Part shown: piece by piece, positions 47,384-59,400 of the stretch
Position numbering within the stretch: position 1 is the stretch's first letter
Layout: the number at the start of each line of letters is the position of its first letter
Assembly: GCF_030272615.1 (NCBI RefSeq)
Contig: NC_081412.1
Location: 481,504,872 to 481,564,871, forward strand
Reading direction: 5' to 3'
Length of the DNA: 60,000 bases
Source: Cryptomeria japonica
Taxonomy: Eukaryota > Streptophyta > Pinopsida > Cupressales > Cupressaceae
Translations under genes and position numbers: made by a program
The notes under the pieces: generated by a model
The model's database searches: none
What the model saw: the letters and a program-made list of their open reading frames with translations, nothing else
Told to the model about the DNA's origin: nothing

Positions 47384-50300
47384 CATAGTTGAACTACTCG
47401 CGACTCGGCTCGACTCGCCAAGCCCCTGGGAAAAAAACTCAGGGAAAACTCGGGAAAAACTCGGAAAAACTCGGCAACTTAAAAACACGCTTAAACTTAG
47501 TAAAAAATGTATTTTTTTGCAAAATTTAATGAGAAGATGCATCCAATGAGTCAATAAATGATAACACAAAAGAAACAAGCTGATTCTAGATATGTTTAAA
47601 TGCAAAGTGTCTACAAAATTGCATCCTCATGAGGAATGTTGATGGCTGGAAGCCTGGAAGCAAAATAGTAAATTACTAAATAGTTTTTGTAAAAACAAAA
47701 GTAAATACATCATTACAAATTACAATTACAACTTCCTCTTCCCAGCTCTAGCAAAAACTTGGGGAGAGGTAGAACTAGAGGGTCTAGTCGTATAAGTCTG
47801 CTGTGGGCGTGACTGTACCTCCTCGCTCGGTATGGCTGACTGAGACTCATCCTCCATCCTGGATGAAGCTATGTCTCCACCTGCTTTTGGCACTGACAAT
47901 GAATCCTCATCCTCATCCTCCTCAATGTCATCCAGCCTGAAACCAAATCCACCCCCCTCCTCCATAGCCTGCCTCTCTAAATCAGTGATGTCAGTGTCAG
48001 AAAACAATGGAGGCTGCTCCTGTGATGTCCAATCATTGTAAGGATCTATATCATTCAAGTCAATTGGACCACCTTCTAGTTCCTCTACCTTCCTTACGTG
48101 CAATCGAAGATTATATTGCACGTAGACAAGGTTATTGAGCTGTTTTTGCGCTAACTTGCTCCTCTTCTTCGTGTGGATTGCTTCAAACAAGCTCCAATTG
48201 CGCTCACAATTGGATGAACTACAAGGCTGACATAAGACTCTGAGGGCAAATATTTTGAGATGTGGGGTGTTTCCACCCCAATTTTGCCACCAAGCATCTG
48301 CAAAATAAATAAAATGGAAAAGTTAGAAAGCAAAGAGAAAAGAGAAAACATAATTTATCAATCATTTTAGTCTTTAGATCCCAAAATCCAAATGGCAAAT
48401 GTTATACCTGGGGTTTGAGTGGTTCTTCCTCTCCTAGCCAGCTCTGAAGAGAATAGCTTACCCCTTCCTCCCTCATAATTTTGGAGCTCACTCACAATGA
48501 GGTCTCTCTCCTCAACATTAGGTACCATCCTCTCAATGCATGCACTGAGGCCCTCCATGACTTCTCCATTCGAATCTGAGTAAGAACCCTTGAACCTAAA
48601 ACGAGGGTTGAGGAAGTACCCTGCTCTGCATGAATGGGTTGGTGGAGCTGATTGTTCCACCTCCTATCAACAATTTCCCAAATGGGATCAAATTTGAGTC
48701 TATCCCCCTTGTAGTGATTTTTGATAGACTCCTTGGCCCTATCCATGGCCTCATAAAGATATCCCATTGGGGTTTTATCCCCATCCACCAAGCGAAGAAC
48801 TCGAACCAAGGGCTCTGACACCTACAATTGAAAAATACAAATTACAAAAAGAATAAAATTTAAATAATGAAGTTACAAATTAGTAACGAGAGACTTGAAT
48901 CAAAAATAACTAAAATTTAAAAATTAAAGTTTTGAAGTAACAACCTTCACAATCTCTACAACCCTTTGTGCAAATTGGCTGTCGAAGACTATGCATGCGA
49001 CAGCCTCTCCTTTAGGCTTCTTTGAATAATGAGTTAAGCCATTCTCCACTCACAAACATTTGTTTCAAAGAAGTCAATGCAGCAAGAAGGCTTTGCAACG
49101 TCAAGAAAATCGTTGCAAACCTTGTGACACTAGCTCTCACCAAATCTTTCCCTTGGGTGTGCTGTCTCATCAAATTTAGGACCCAAGGGTGATTGTAAAT
49201 ATATTTGGTGATCCTCCTTGCATCTTCCACAACTGGAGTCACCCACTCAAGTTTTCTTATGTCCTCCAAAAGAAGGTCAAGGACATGTGCTACACAAGGT
49301 GTCCAAAAAAGAGTGGGGTGCCTCTCTTGGAGGATTCTTCATGCAAAAGAAGAATTTATTCTTAAGAAATATGCAACCAAGTAAAACAAAGCCACAACAA
49401 ATGAAAATATTGCTGATGCCTAAAAGTGATAATTTAAAAGGATTCTACCTGCTGACACATATGCTATTGCATTATCTGCGATGATTTGCTTCACATTCTC
49501 TACCCCCACCTCCATGACGACATGCTCCAACATTCCAGCCAATGTTTCTGCATTTTTCACCTTGCTCTAGGCATCAACAAATTTCAAGAACACTACATTC
49601 TCCTTGCAAGCAACCCAAAAATTGATGATGGTGCGGTTCTTGCCATCTGTCCACCCATCAGAAAGAATGGTGCAGCCATAATTTTCCCATTCAATTTTTT
49701 GATCCTCCATCACTTCTCTTGCCCTAGCAACTGCATTTGTGAGCAACCTACAAGTGCAAAGTGAAATTAGGTCTTAGTACACAATTTTGATTTAATAAAC
49801 AAGAAATTTAAAAAATAATTAAAAATGAAATCAAGTGGACTATGTAGTAATTTACTAACCTCCCACTCAAATCCCTGCGAGAAGGGGCCTTGTACCCCTT
49901 TCCTGAAACTGTCATAGCAGTCACCAAATTCAGCCAATAAGCATTGTCCGCCACATTGAATGCAATGTTGTTGAAGTACCAAAAATAAGCTACTGCAATG
50001 TCAGTTTTCTCATGTACCTCCTTATTCCATCCAGTGGCCTCTAATGATGGTTGTGCTCCAGGTGTGTTCCTGGGCACAAAATAATCACCTATGGACCCTG
50101 ATTGTGGTGATGGAAGTGGAACAGTGCTAGGTACTCTACTAGAGGAAGCAGAAGCAATGGGCGAGTTGATGGTGGGTTTGCGGATATGTGGGCCACGCCG
50201 AGAGCCCACTATGCCCTCAAGTGCTTCTTGTTCCTCTTCAAGGTCAACAGAAACACCTTGAGATTCAGCTATGGCTGATCTCATGGCTAGCTTTGCCCTC

Positions 50301-51252
50301 TCCCTTTGCAATTTCTTCTCTTCCCCAGCTGCAAGTAGGGAATTCATTTGTCTTTTTATTTCTTCACTAGTCCTAGGGCATGCTCTAGCATCATACCTAT
50401 CTATTCCTGCAAGGTGGTATTTGAGGCGGTCGATGCCTCCATGAAGTATTTTCTCACATTTTATGCATATAACTGACCCAGGATCGGGTCCCTCATAGGC
50501 ATACCTCCATTCCCCATCTCTAGCACCTCTAGGACGGGTGCCTATATATCCAGATGGGCATGGATCTAGTGGCCATTGCTCCCTTGCCCTGATTAATGCT
50601 TACTTAACCTACACATACAAAGTGAAAAAAAAATTAGCATTTTAGTTAAACAATTTAGCCAACTATCTACATTAGTTTAAATAAATTTAGACATCATTTT
50701 TTTTTTAAAGTAGGGTTTGATTTTTTTATTTAAAACTAGATTCTTCAAAAAAATTGTGAAAATTCAACAAAACTTGTCAAATCTAGTGTTAAATCTTGTG
50801 CAAATAACTTAGAAATGATTTAGACTACCTAGGAATCATTTCTAATCAATCTAAATGCAACAAAAAATAAACAAATTGTTTTAAAATAGCATAGAAAAAA
50901 AAAAACAAAAAAAAACTTACCTGGGAATCTGATTTTCTCTTCAAATCCCCTTCAAATCCACTTGGAATCACTCAAAAATCCCTCCAAATCACCTTCCAAG
51001 TCACTCCAAGTCAACTTCCCCTTTCTTAGCTCAAAACCCAATCAAAAAACAAAAAATGAATTATTGTTTTGCCGTTTTCGACTAAGTGAAACAACGGGCG
51101 AGTTTTTTTCGCGGACTCATCGAGTTTTTGCCAAAAACTTGCCGAAAACTCGGCGAGTTTTCTGGCAAGTAGAAGTCAAATCTACTCGCCAGGCTCAAAA
51201 ACTCGGTGAGGTTTTGAAACTCTGCGAGTTTTTGGCGAGTGTGCCATTTGTG
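47384..51252 (-). mobile_element. hAT 1: 3.87-kb hAT transposon
   Basis: Exact 8-bp target duplication GTTTCAAC (47,376-47,383 and 51,253-51,260). The ends are imperfect inverted repeats (left CATAGTTGAACTACTCGC, right reversed CACAAATGGCACACTCGC). Inside both ends the motif ACTCGGCGAGTTTT or its parts recurs many times (47,400-47,480 and 51,085-51,245), as expected of subterminal transposase binding sites. The partner LTR of Copia C at 42,325-43,034 shows the site without the insertion. It is not related in its ends to hAT 2. Confidence 0.92.
47726..50608 (-). pseudogene. hAT 1 transposase (BED finger and RNase H-like core), lightly damaged
   Basis: Five coding exons: 50,608-49,860, 49,750-49,451, about 49,337-48,947, about 48,823-48,410 and about 48,299-47,726; a 5' non-coding exon ends at about 50,920 with gtaagt. 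Exon 1 has a BED-type finger (CIKCEKILHGGIDRLKYHLA, then C) and the start of the DUF659-type region (NNIAFNVADNAYW). Exon 2 has the first catalytic Asp (TILSDGWTDGKNR) and the second (QIIADNA). Exon 3 has LFWTPCVAHVLDLLLEDI. Exon 5 has the Glu motif (SSNCERNWSLFEAIH) and LVYVQYNLRL, then an acidic tail. Damage: TAA three codons into exon 1, TAG near 49,568 after FVDA, and a frameshift near 48,630. A standard hAT cut-and-paste enzyme, now probably inactive. Confidence 0.85.
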
Positions 51253-51673
51253 GTTTCAACAACATAAGAGTAGTTACATAGATATGATAAAACCTCCACT
51301 CCTAAGCATTCAATGTGTAGGCGAGCCCAAAACCAAAAACTTTGAATAGTTTCCAAATCCATTTGTTGATTCCATGGGCAAGTTTAGCCCCCAAATCAAG
51401 CACGAGATCCATCACTTCACACAATGGTGAGTTAACAAACGTTAAATGAGAAACTTCATTTACCAACCTTGGGTATTACAATTTTGGACTTATTCAACCT
51501 TTTGGAAAGCTCCTTGATTCTCTCTTAGTTCACACTTTAACTCCCTCTCTTCATGCTTGTTCTATAACGATAGCTCTTACACACATTTTAAGTTGTCATG
51601 GTTACATTTAATAACTAAAATTAGTAAAATCAAATAATAATATTTGCAAATTGCATGACCTTTAATCCCAACA

Positions 51674-51707
51674 AGAGATAAAGTGTGGTGGTCTTTTTAT
51701 TCAATTA
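51674..51707 (-). pseudogene. hAT 3 transposase, small exon 2 piece between two insertions
   Basis: 34 bases wedged between Copia C and hAT 2. With the TSD copy it reads VE, stop, LNKKTTTLYL, matching VERWNKMTTPLHL of hAT 2, and so links the piece at 55,092 to the piece at 42,324. Confidence 0.65.
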
Positions 51708-51715
51708 CTCAACAA

Positions 51716-54700
51716 CTAGCTTGCCGGTTCGGGTTCGGGCACCGTTTCGGGTTAGAAGAACTGGTACGCCGGTACAGCAAAATTTTGAAAAGGGGTTTGG
51801 GTTCGTTAGTACAAAAACATGTAAATTGTTTATATATATATATATATATTAATATTTGTGCAGCCTGGAAGCATGAATTAAGATTAGCATGTCACATAGC
51901 ATCATATAAACAACAAAACAAACATAAACTTGTAATCATAGCATCATGATCATACCATAATAGCATCATATACATCAAGTTTAATATCAAAATGACAAAA
52001 TATTCAAGTATCATTGTTTCAATTTTCAACAATATAAAGTTTAATCATCAAATGGATCAGCTAATTCATCCTCCTCATTCTCCTCATCATTGACATTGAC
52101 ATTAGATGAGCCAACGCCACTTGCACTTGCACTATAAGTTTGCTCGCCCTCCAAGTCATCAAGTGTCAATGCAAGAAGCTAAGAAGCGGGAGCATCCAAA
52201 TCAGTATGCTCTGGTTCTATATCCCACATCTTCGTTTCCCCGTGTGTGTAGTCACGTTGTTTGTGTGAAAAAAGACGTAGGTTGGAATGCACATATACTA
52301 AATTCTCCGTTCTTTTTGATAGCAACCTATTGTGCTTTACTGAGTGGATGAAAGAGTATGTGCTCCAATTTCTTTCTGAAGTAGATGAACTAGCAACCTA
52401 TGAAGACAAAGTAAACAATTAAAATTAAACTTACTGGCAACCTATGAAGACAAAGTAAACTATAAATAAACTTGTGATAAATTTTAATTAATTAAACTTA
52501 CTTGTGATAAAACTTTTACAGCGAGGGGTTGTAGGTGTTGGAAGCATGCACCATGGAAGTACCACCAGCTATGAGCATCCTTCTTGGATCTATGACGAAG
52601 TGCCTCAACACTTAGACCATTCCCATTTGCGAATTCTATGAACTCATTTGTAACAATATCTCTTAAATCATCATCATGATACAGTCTAAGAAATGCTGCC
52701 TTGTACCCATCAAATACTTCTAGATCTGTCCATGGTGGAATCCTTCTTGGTTTATCAAGAAACTGATTGCTATAGTACTTTGGTGTCAAGGCATAGGCAA
52801 GAAGATGCAAAGGAGTGGTCATCTTATTCCACCTTTCTACAATAATTGCTTTCACTTCTTTGAAGAATTTCTCCTTAGGGTCATTCTCTTTTGCATTTAT
52901 AGTGAACTTTATTTTTTCAAGCATTGAGTCAATGCCATCATAAATCTCACCAATGCAAGGCCTATCCATGTCGGTATAGCGAATCATACTCATAATGGGC
53001 TCAGTGATACTTAGGAGATATGTAACAAGATCCCATCATTTCTCATTCAATATTCTCTCCCTATTTTTTTCTGCCCTCTCACTGCTACTCTGCTTCCATA
53101 CAGTCCAATTGTTGCTGATCACCATATTGCATAGTGCCACTCTAACTTTCACAAGTCGTTTTAAGACGATTGTGTTTGATGCAAAACGGGTCTCAACAAC
53201 CTATAACACAAATTAATGCCAAAATGATTAAAAAATAAAGCCAAACTTTAAAGAAGAATACACAATATAGCTTACACAATGATATTATGAACATTGAAAT
53301 TAAAAAAATCAGAAAATGTAAAATTAAATTACTATTTCACTTACCTTCAATAGCTCCAAATTCGAAAAGGATCTAAAAATCCCTTGAGACATATGGTGGT
53401 TTGTGATGAACATCTGGATGTCCTCAGCCTCTGCATACACATCTCTGATCCATTTTATTTTAGTCCCAATCCTTTGTAGCATAAGATTGAGTGAATGGAC
53501 CGCACAAGGTGTCCAAAAGATGTGATCATAGCGTTCCTCAACCAACAAACCAGCAGCTCTACAATTTCTTGCATTGTCCGTTATGACTTGGACAACATTG
53601 CGGGGTCCCATTGACTCAATGTCGAGGATGAGAATTTCTGCAATAAATTGGCCATCTTTTACTTGGCCCTCATAATCCACAGCTTTCAAAAACATTGCCC
53701 CTTTAGGGGACACCGCTATGACATTGATCAATGGATGATTTTTAGCATCTTTCCACCCATCTGAAACAATTGTTACACCTGTCTCAGCCCATGAATCCCT
53801 TATGGGTTTCAATGCATCTTCAACCTTCTTCACCTCTTTGTCCAATAATGTTCCACGTACCTTCTCATAACCTGGGCCCTTATACCCTCTTGGAGCTTCA
53901 TTAACACTTTTTATCATTTGCTTCCAATATGGGGAGCGAACAACATTGAAAGCCAACCCATTTGCACTAATGCACCTTTCTATATCTTGGTCAACAATGT
54001 CTCTACTCTCATTTTGAAATGTGGTTTTTAAAGGCCACTTTGTTCTTTTGCGTGTCAAGGGTGGTTCATTTTCAGGTTCATTTGTGGAAAAGAAGGGGTG
54101 GTCTTGTACTACAACATCGGGATTAGATGGGGCTTGCATTCCCCTTGTTTTCTTTGCTGCAGTTTGATTCCATCTACGGGCTTCTCTCTCTTCTGCCTCC
54201 TCATGCTCCTTAAAATATTTCATCACTGTCGCATCTAGTATAGGTTTACCATCTTTTCCAGGGCATTTTTTGATGCCTCTTCCTTTTATTCCACACAAAT
54301 GGCCTACCACTCGATAATATGAACTATTACGTTCAATACCACATCCTTGGCATCTCCAACGGAATCCCCCACTTCTTGGAAGTGGGTTTAAAATGTCAAC
54401 ATACTTCCATAAGGGAGAATTCGGATCATTTCTTTGTTTTGTAATTGTTTGTTCACTGCCAACGGAGGAAGAGGTAGATGCCATTCTAGTTCCTATGGCA
54501 AGAAATAACATAAACATATTAAAAAAAATAAAAATAAATAAAAAAATAATGAAAAACAATTAATGTTTCATGTTTGACAATTTGTGAAACAAAAATAGTT
54601 GGAAAAAAATGTTAAAAAACCTACCTCTTGTAGCCAATGGGAGCTTGCAAATGTATGGAAATGATGCTGCAACACTTGTTGAAGCTTCAAAAATCAGTCT

Positions 54701-55083
54701 TCAACTCCTCCTATTTGATCTTGGAAGCCAAACTTTGTTCACCCTTTCTTCAACCTGCTGTCAAAAGACTTTTGTTTGCAACACAAATGAGGAGAAATGA
54801 GCCAAGATTATGTTTTAGAAGTCACTTTTAGGGTATAAAATTGACTTTTTACATGGCAGATTTAAAAAAAAATCTACATTTTGCATAAAAAAACCCGTTT
54901 TGGGTTGCCCAACCGTCCAGGTTCGACCTGGTTCAATCTTGGTCCACCCGGGTTTGAACCAGGTCGAACCCCCTATGGGAAATTCGAACCATGGTCGAAC
55001 CAAGGCCGGACTGGACCCCAACCAGGGACTCGGGCTGTACTGTACCCGAAACAGGGGGTGTGGGGGCGAACCTGGTAAGCTAG
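51716..55083 (-). mobile_element. hAT 2: 3.37-kb hAT transposon, nearly intact
   Basis: Exact 8-bp target duplication CTCAACAA (51,708-51,715 and 55,084-55,091). The ends start CTAGCTTGCCGG (left) and CTAGCTTACCAGG (right, reversed). The left arm contains 'aaggggtttgggttcg' and a TA run (51,830-51,850). The right arm has several GGTTCGA/TCGAACC motifs in both orientations (54,910-55,080). Inserted into hAT 3, whose transposase text continues on both sides. Full-length relative of the 601-bp and 871-bp elements. Confidence 0.92.
52041..54484 (-). pseudogene. hAT 2 transposase, one stop in the core, DDE residues kept
   Basis: Exons 54,484-53,345, 53,200-52,502 and 52,397-52,041 with GT/AG borders. 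The ATG at 54,484 is preferred, because the in-frame residues upstream of it (to 54,559) are low-complexity hydrophobic. Order: BED-type finger (WRCQGCG, then VGHLCGIKGRGIKKC), NLS-like RKRTK, DUF659-type region (NGLAFNVVRSPYWKQMI), first Asp (VTIVSDGWKDAKNH), second Asp (NVVQVITDNARNC), HIFWTPCAVHSLNLML. Exon 2: VETRFASNTIVLKRL, CIGEIYDGIDSMLEKIK, WNKMTTPLHLLAYALTPKYY. Exon 3: the Glu motif SSSTSERNWSTYSFIH and LVYVHSNLRL. Only TGA at 53,036-53,038 interrupts the core; a TAG at 52,179-52,181 falls in the acidic tail and may be a late stop. Introns and domain order match hAT 3. Confidence 0.87.
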
Positions 55084-55091
55084 CTCAACAA

Positions 55092-56470
55092 GAATTGTCT
55101 GCATCTATTTGAAGAGAATTTCTTCACAGTTTTTCTTGTTCTCATCTATGATGGTCTTCATCTTCTCAATCATTGAGTTGATGTCATTATACATATATTC
55201 CAAGCTTGCTTATCAATGTCAATATAACAAACCAATTTAAGATGTGCTGAATGGAACTTAAAAGCTATTATGTACGATTCTACCAAATATCATCTAGGAT
55301 GATATTCTTAGTATTCATTACCTTATCAATGTTGGATTGCCTCCAAATGGACCAAAGTTGGCTGCTGACCATGTTAGAAAGTGCTTACCACACCATCACT
55401 AGTTTTCTTTAGATAATTGCGTTGAAGGCAAATCGGTTCTCAACAATGTATTAAAGAAAAATTTAGAAATAAAGAAGACATCATACTTAATAAAAGACTA
55501 AAGTGAAACATAAAATTGTATTGTTTTACTTACCTCTAGCGGCCAAATTTGAGAATAATTTGACTATGGTCCACAACATGTAATTGGTGATGAACATTTG
55601 GATCTTTTTGGTTTCAGCATATGCCTATTTGATACAATAAATTTTGTTGCCCATCTTGTTTAGCATAAGGCTGGGTGAGTGGACAATAGAAGGTGTCCAA
55701 AACATGTGTGAATAATGTGTCTTGACCAACAAATTAGCTACTTTGCGATTTTGTGGGTTTTCCTTTATGTTTGGGACAATGTTAGTAGGCCTCGTATTTC
55801 CAATGGTTCATATAAGGATGTGAGTAATAACCTGTGCATTCTTCATCTGTGCTGGGGCCGATTTTGGGCATCCTTCCATCCATAAAAAATTGACACCCTT
55901 TTCTCATTCCATGAATCTTTGATGGGCTTTATTGAATTTTCCACATATTTCACCTCCTTTGTTAATAAGGTGTTGCACAGCTTCTCGAAACTTGGGTCCT
56001 TGTACTCTTTTAGAGCCCCAATAATTTTTTTCACCATTTCTTACTAATATGACCAAACAATGTTGAAAGCCAAATCATTTGTATAGATGCTCTTGCAATA
56101 TGTTGATCAACAATCTCTTGGGATTCATTCAAGTGCCTTTTACAATGGCCTCCTTGTTCTCTTATTTGTTGCATGCTCTTCTTTTGATGTGGGCAAAAAT
56201 GAATGCCTTTTTACCACAGCTTCAAGAACACCAAGAAATAGCGAAGCGTGGGGTCTCTTCAATCCTCTCTTTGCCAAAGGATATCCTATTCTAAGGGCAA
56301 GTATGGTTCCCATGCTAGGAATACCACATAAATGGGCTTTCATTGGACTGTATAAGCTTGCATATCTACCAACACATCTATTGCAAACCTTAATATAATG
56401 TTCACCACCTAGAACGTGTTGTATCATGTTAACATACTTCCACAATAGTGAAATGTGTTTATTTTTTAAA
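55092..56470 (-). pseudogene. hAT 3 transposase, N-terminal part
   Basis: In the minus sense: BED-type finger (MWKYVNMIQHVLGGEHYIKV, CNRC, MKAHLCGIP), then NDLAFNIVWSY, LCNTLLTKEVKYVENSIKPI, and SIFYGWKDAQNRP, where the first catalytic Asp is Tyr. Next are FWTPSIVHS, AETKKIQMFITNYM and the exon end LAARG before gtaagt (about 55,536), then exon 2 VENRFAFNAII, IYNDINSMIEKMKTIIDENK up to the hAT 2 junction. Stops and frameshifts throughout, and a lost catalytic residue: an old inactive copy. Confidence 0.78.
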
Positions 56471-56479
56471 AGTGATGTT

Positions 56480-59400
56480 GGCCCATGGAGCTAGAATTGG
56501 TTGTCATTATAATCTCTATGGTAACATGTTTGGAAAAAAGCACTTTGGAAATTAATGAAAACATAAAATATATTCTTACTCATTTAACTTAGAACAGGAA
56601 AAAGAAAAACAATATAGCAAAACAAGAGAGTTCGTTGAATAAAAATGAAGATAAAAACAAAAAAAGTTTATGTCCAATACAAAAATGTACTCCACGATCT
56701 CATTGGTAGCAAATGGGCTGTTGCACACACATAGGAACAGCAATTCAACTTCTTTGGAACCTTCAATGATCAATCTTTAGCTCTATTTATTCACTGACAA
56801 ACAAAAATGAAAGTTTAGTAAGTGTATTTGGTTTTTGTGTTTTATTTTCAAATTGAGTTAATGTGTTTGTTTTTGTGTTTCAATGTGTTTTTAGGTCAAT
56901 TTTAGGGTTTGGGGGTGCTTTAAAATTGGCCAATTAATCCATTAATAGGAAAACATAAATAAATAAAGAAAAGGTAGAAGTATTAAAATTGTGCCCAGTT
57001 TGCCCTAGGCATGACAGAGCCCATTTGAGTTTGCTTGGGCATGCTGGCGAATTTGTAGTAATTTTTTCGTGTTTTTTTTCTACTCATGGATTGTTTAGTC
57101 AACTTGAGAATGTACCCCTAAACCCTAAAATTGACCTTGAAACACCCTCAACAGAATGAGCCACATTCTTGGATTGGGTATGGATTAGACTTGGATTTGG
57201 AGGGTATTCTAAGTGAACCTTTATATATAAGTTTTGAAATTGTGCAAAAACGTAGATGATTCTAAGTACAATAATGTTGGAATCTGAATTGGATCTGATT
57301 CACCCATGGGTTTGGACATGACATTAATTTTTTCAGCTGGATTTATTTTGGAATTATGCCTACACATACCTAGGTGATTCCAAATGAATTAGGGTGATTA
57401 CAGGGCAATTTTTGAAGCTTATTTTGTCCATCCATGAGGTCCTAAAAAAAATTGTAACCAGCCAGCCAATGGCCAATTGAGACATTTTGATCATGTGAAT
57501 ACCCTTTTTATCTGGTGTTTCCTAAGCAATGTATTTGCTTGGTCAAGCTTCATTTGTATAAATCCCTGGTTTGTAGTTCTGTCAGTCAGTAAGCATTGAC
57601 ATACAACTGGTTTGGTTTGCTAAGAAGAATATATACATACATCTGTTACCGTTTTACAATAAAGACACTTTTGTGTTTGAAAAACTCAAAGCAATTGTTA
57701 CAGGTTAAAGGTCATAGTTATGGTCATCTGAACACTCGTAGAGAAATTTTAGAGGATCATTGTTATATTTGTTTTTTCATTGGGAGGGAAAACACTTTGT
57801 ATATTTATTCGCCATATTGTAAAGCATCATAGGGTATCTTCAAATTAGTTCAGATTTGAACCTGGATTCATTTCTTACAATGCTGGCAAAATTTAATATT
57901 GAATCCAGGTGTTTAAAGCTAAACTATAATATCTGGTATGCAAGATATATAAAAGAGTGAACACATCAATTTGAATTTGCTGGAGTATCACATTTCTGTC
58001 CACAATATACCCGAAAAATTTAATGAACAAGATTGTAATAACACAAGAAGTTCTGACTTTTTGCAGTGTTTTTTTATGGTGGCAATTTGCATGCTTGCTG
58101 ATACTGCATTCAGGCTTATGTTATTTCAGGAAATGATGTTTTTCTTATGTTTGTGGATACACACCATAGAAACAAAAATTGGGAAAGAAACCAGTTATCA
58201 AGGACACACCATCATCCACTGACAGTAGCTGGAAATTTATTAAGTGTAATTTTACAGCTTCTATTAGTAGCATCTCCTGACAAGAGTTGCTTTTTGCTTC
58301 TTGGACATAATGTGACTCTTTTGTGAGATACTTGGATTTTATTTATGCTATATATGAGCTATGATATCAAAATTTTTATGAGTAATTGCTGGGTTCCTTT
58401 TGAATCGATTACTATAACTGTTCAATATCGAATTTTGTTCAAATCTACTGTCTGAGGTGGAGCATATGAATATCCGTTGGATGAGGATATGCTGAAAGTA
58501 CATTGTTATTATTACATCATTATCAATTGAATATTTTAATCTGTTTAAAGTTTTTAATTATTCTTTAACGTGTACCCAATATTGCAACAGGTACAATTGT
58601 TTTTGGGCTTGCTTAGACTGTGACGATGAGTTCAAAGATTGAATTTAGCTGGAGATAATCTGGAACTGAAATCTTGGGTCCTCTGTTTTCTGCAATGTAT
58701 TTTGGCGTTTAAAGATGGATTCTAATATTTGGTATGCAAGATAGCCTTTTTATCCTTTCAAATTCTTTATTAAGTGTTTTGTTATTGTCTTGCGATGTGG
58801 TCACCATCGCTGGCATTCTTTCCTGATGTTGCTGTACTACACAATTCTGAAAGCATCCCAATGTTCTAAAAAATCTCCTTCTATCAGACCATTGGCAGTA
58901 TTTTTTGTTGACGTGAAGTATGTCAATGATATACTATTCTGATTGTGAGCAGAATGCCTCTCTTTCTACTCCTATTTTACTTGTAGCAATATTCAGAAGA
59001 AGTTTCTTGCCCAGCTTTTTTACCCATTTTCCAATTCTTCTCTTCATCCTTACTGTCAATTTTCAATGCGAGGCGATAAAATAGTTCGTGTATCTTTCAG
59101 TTATATTGAGGTATATCCTCAGGTATGGGTTGAGCCTATGGTTTAACAGGTATGAACAACTAGTTGAAGAAGTCTCAATCCCCACAACCAGCTGGTAGAA
59201 TTACAGATCCATGGATCTGCTTAAGTAAAATTGATTTGACTTTGTTCAATATGAATCTTGCATATATTTAGTTTTCTGCTGTGTCTTTGCAGAATAGGAT
59301 AACTTCATATCCTAATGTTTACATTTTTGAATATGCATCTGACAATTGGACCTGGGTCACATGTAAGGCTGTTCAATCACGTATGAGCAATTCTCTCAAA

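Larger units (their letters stand above)
42325..51673 (-). mobile_element. Copia C: minus-strand LTR retrotransposon inserted in hAT 3
   Basis: Paired LTRs at 42,325-43,034 and 47,129-51,673 (the second contains hAT 1; 668 bp without it) align along their length. Between them lie a primer-binding site next to the right LTR, pol remnants (43,040-45,441) and a purine tract next to the left LTR, giving minus orientation. The two flanks are hAT 3 exon 2 text. The target duplication (tctct and tcctt in the minus sense) is not exact. Confidence 0.75.
47129..51673 (-). mobile_element. 5' LTR of Copia C, split by hAT 1
   Basis: Plus-strand start TGTTGGATAAAATTTCC (47,129) and end TTAATCCCAACA (51,673). 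The two halves, 47,129-47,383 and 51,261-51,673, match the first and second parts of the partner LTR at 42,325-43,034. Confidence 0.75.
38443..57063 (-). mobile_element. hAT 3: old minus-strand hAT element expanded by nested insertions
   Basis: Transposase text of one element lies in five collinear pieces (minus order): 56,470-55,092, 51,707-51,674, 42,324-42,142, 41,806-41,762 and 39,487-39,140. Between them lie hAT 2, Copia C, a TRIM and an inverted-unit array; each removal restores the reading order of the related hAT 2 transposase, including the same two intron positions. The outer ends are tentative: the left 'taagttatcaaattttgcc' and the reversed right 'ttactacaaattcgcc' resemble decayed forms of the hAT 2 ends, but no target duplication is clear. 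Net length without insertions would be a few kilobases. Confidence 0.75.

Noticed and set aside
54485-54559. Upstream start of the hAT 2 transposase at 54,559
   Set aside because: The extra 25 residues are low-complexity hydrophobic sequence from an AT-rich leader; the ATG at 54,484 directly precedes the conserved N-terminus.
38443-57063. Exact terminal repeats and 8-bp duplication for hAT 3
   Set aside because: Candidate ends exist, but they are too decayed and the flanks are T-runs, so the outer limits are only tentative.
57596-58222. Open frames in the right flank as genes
   Set aside because: Short, no recognisable similarity, no splice pattern.
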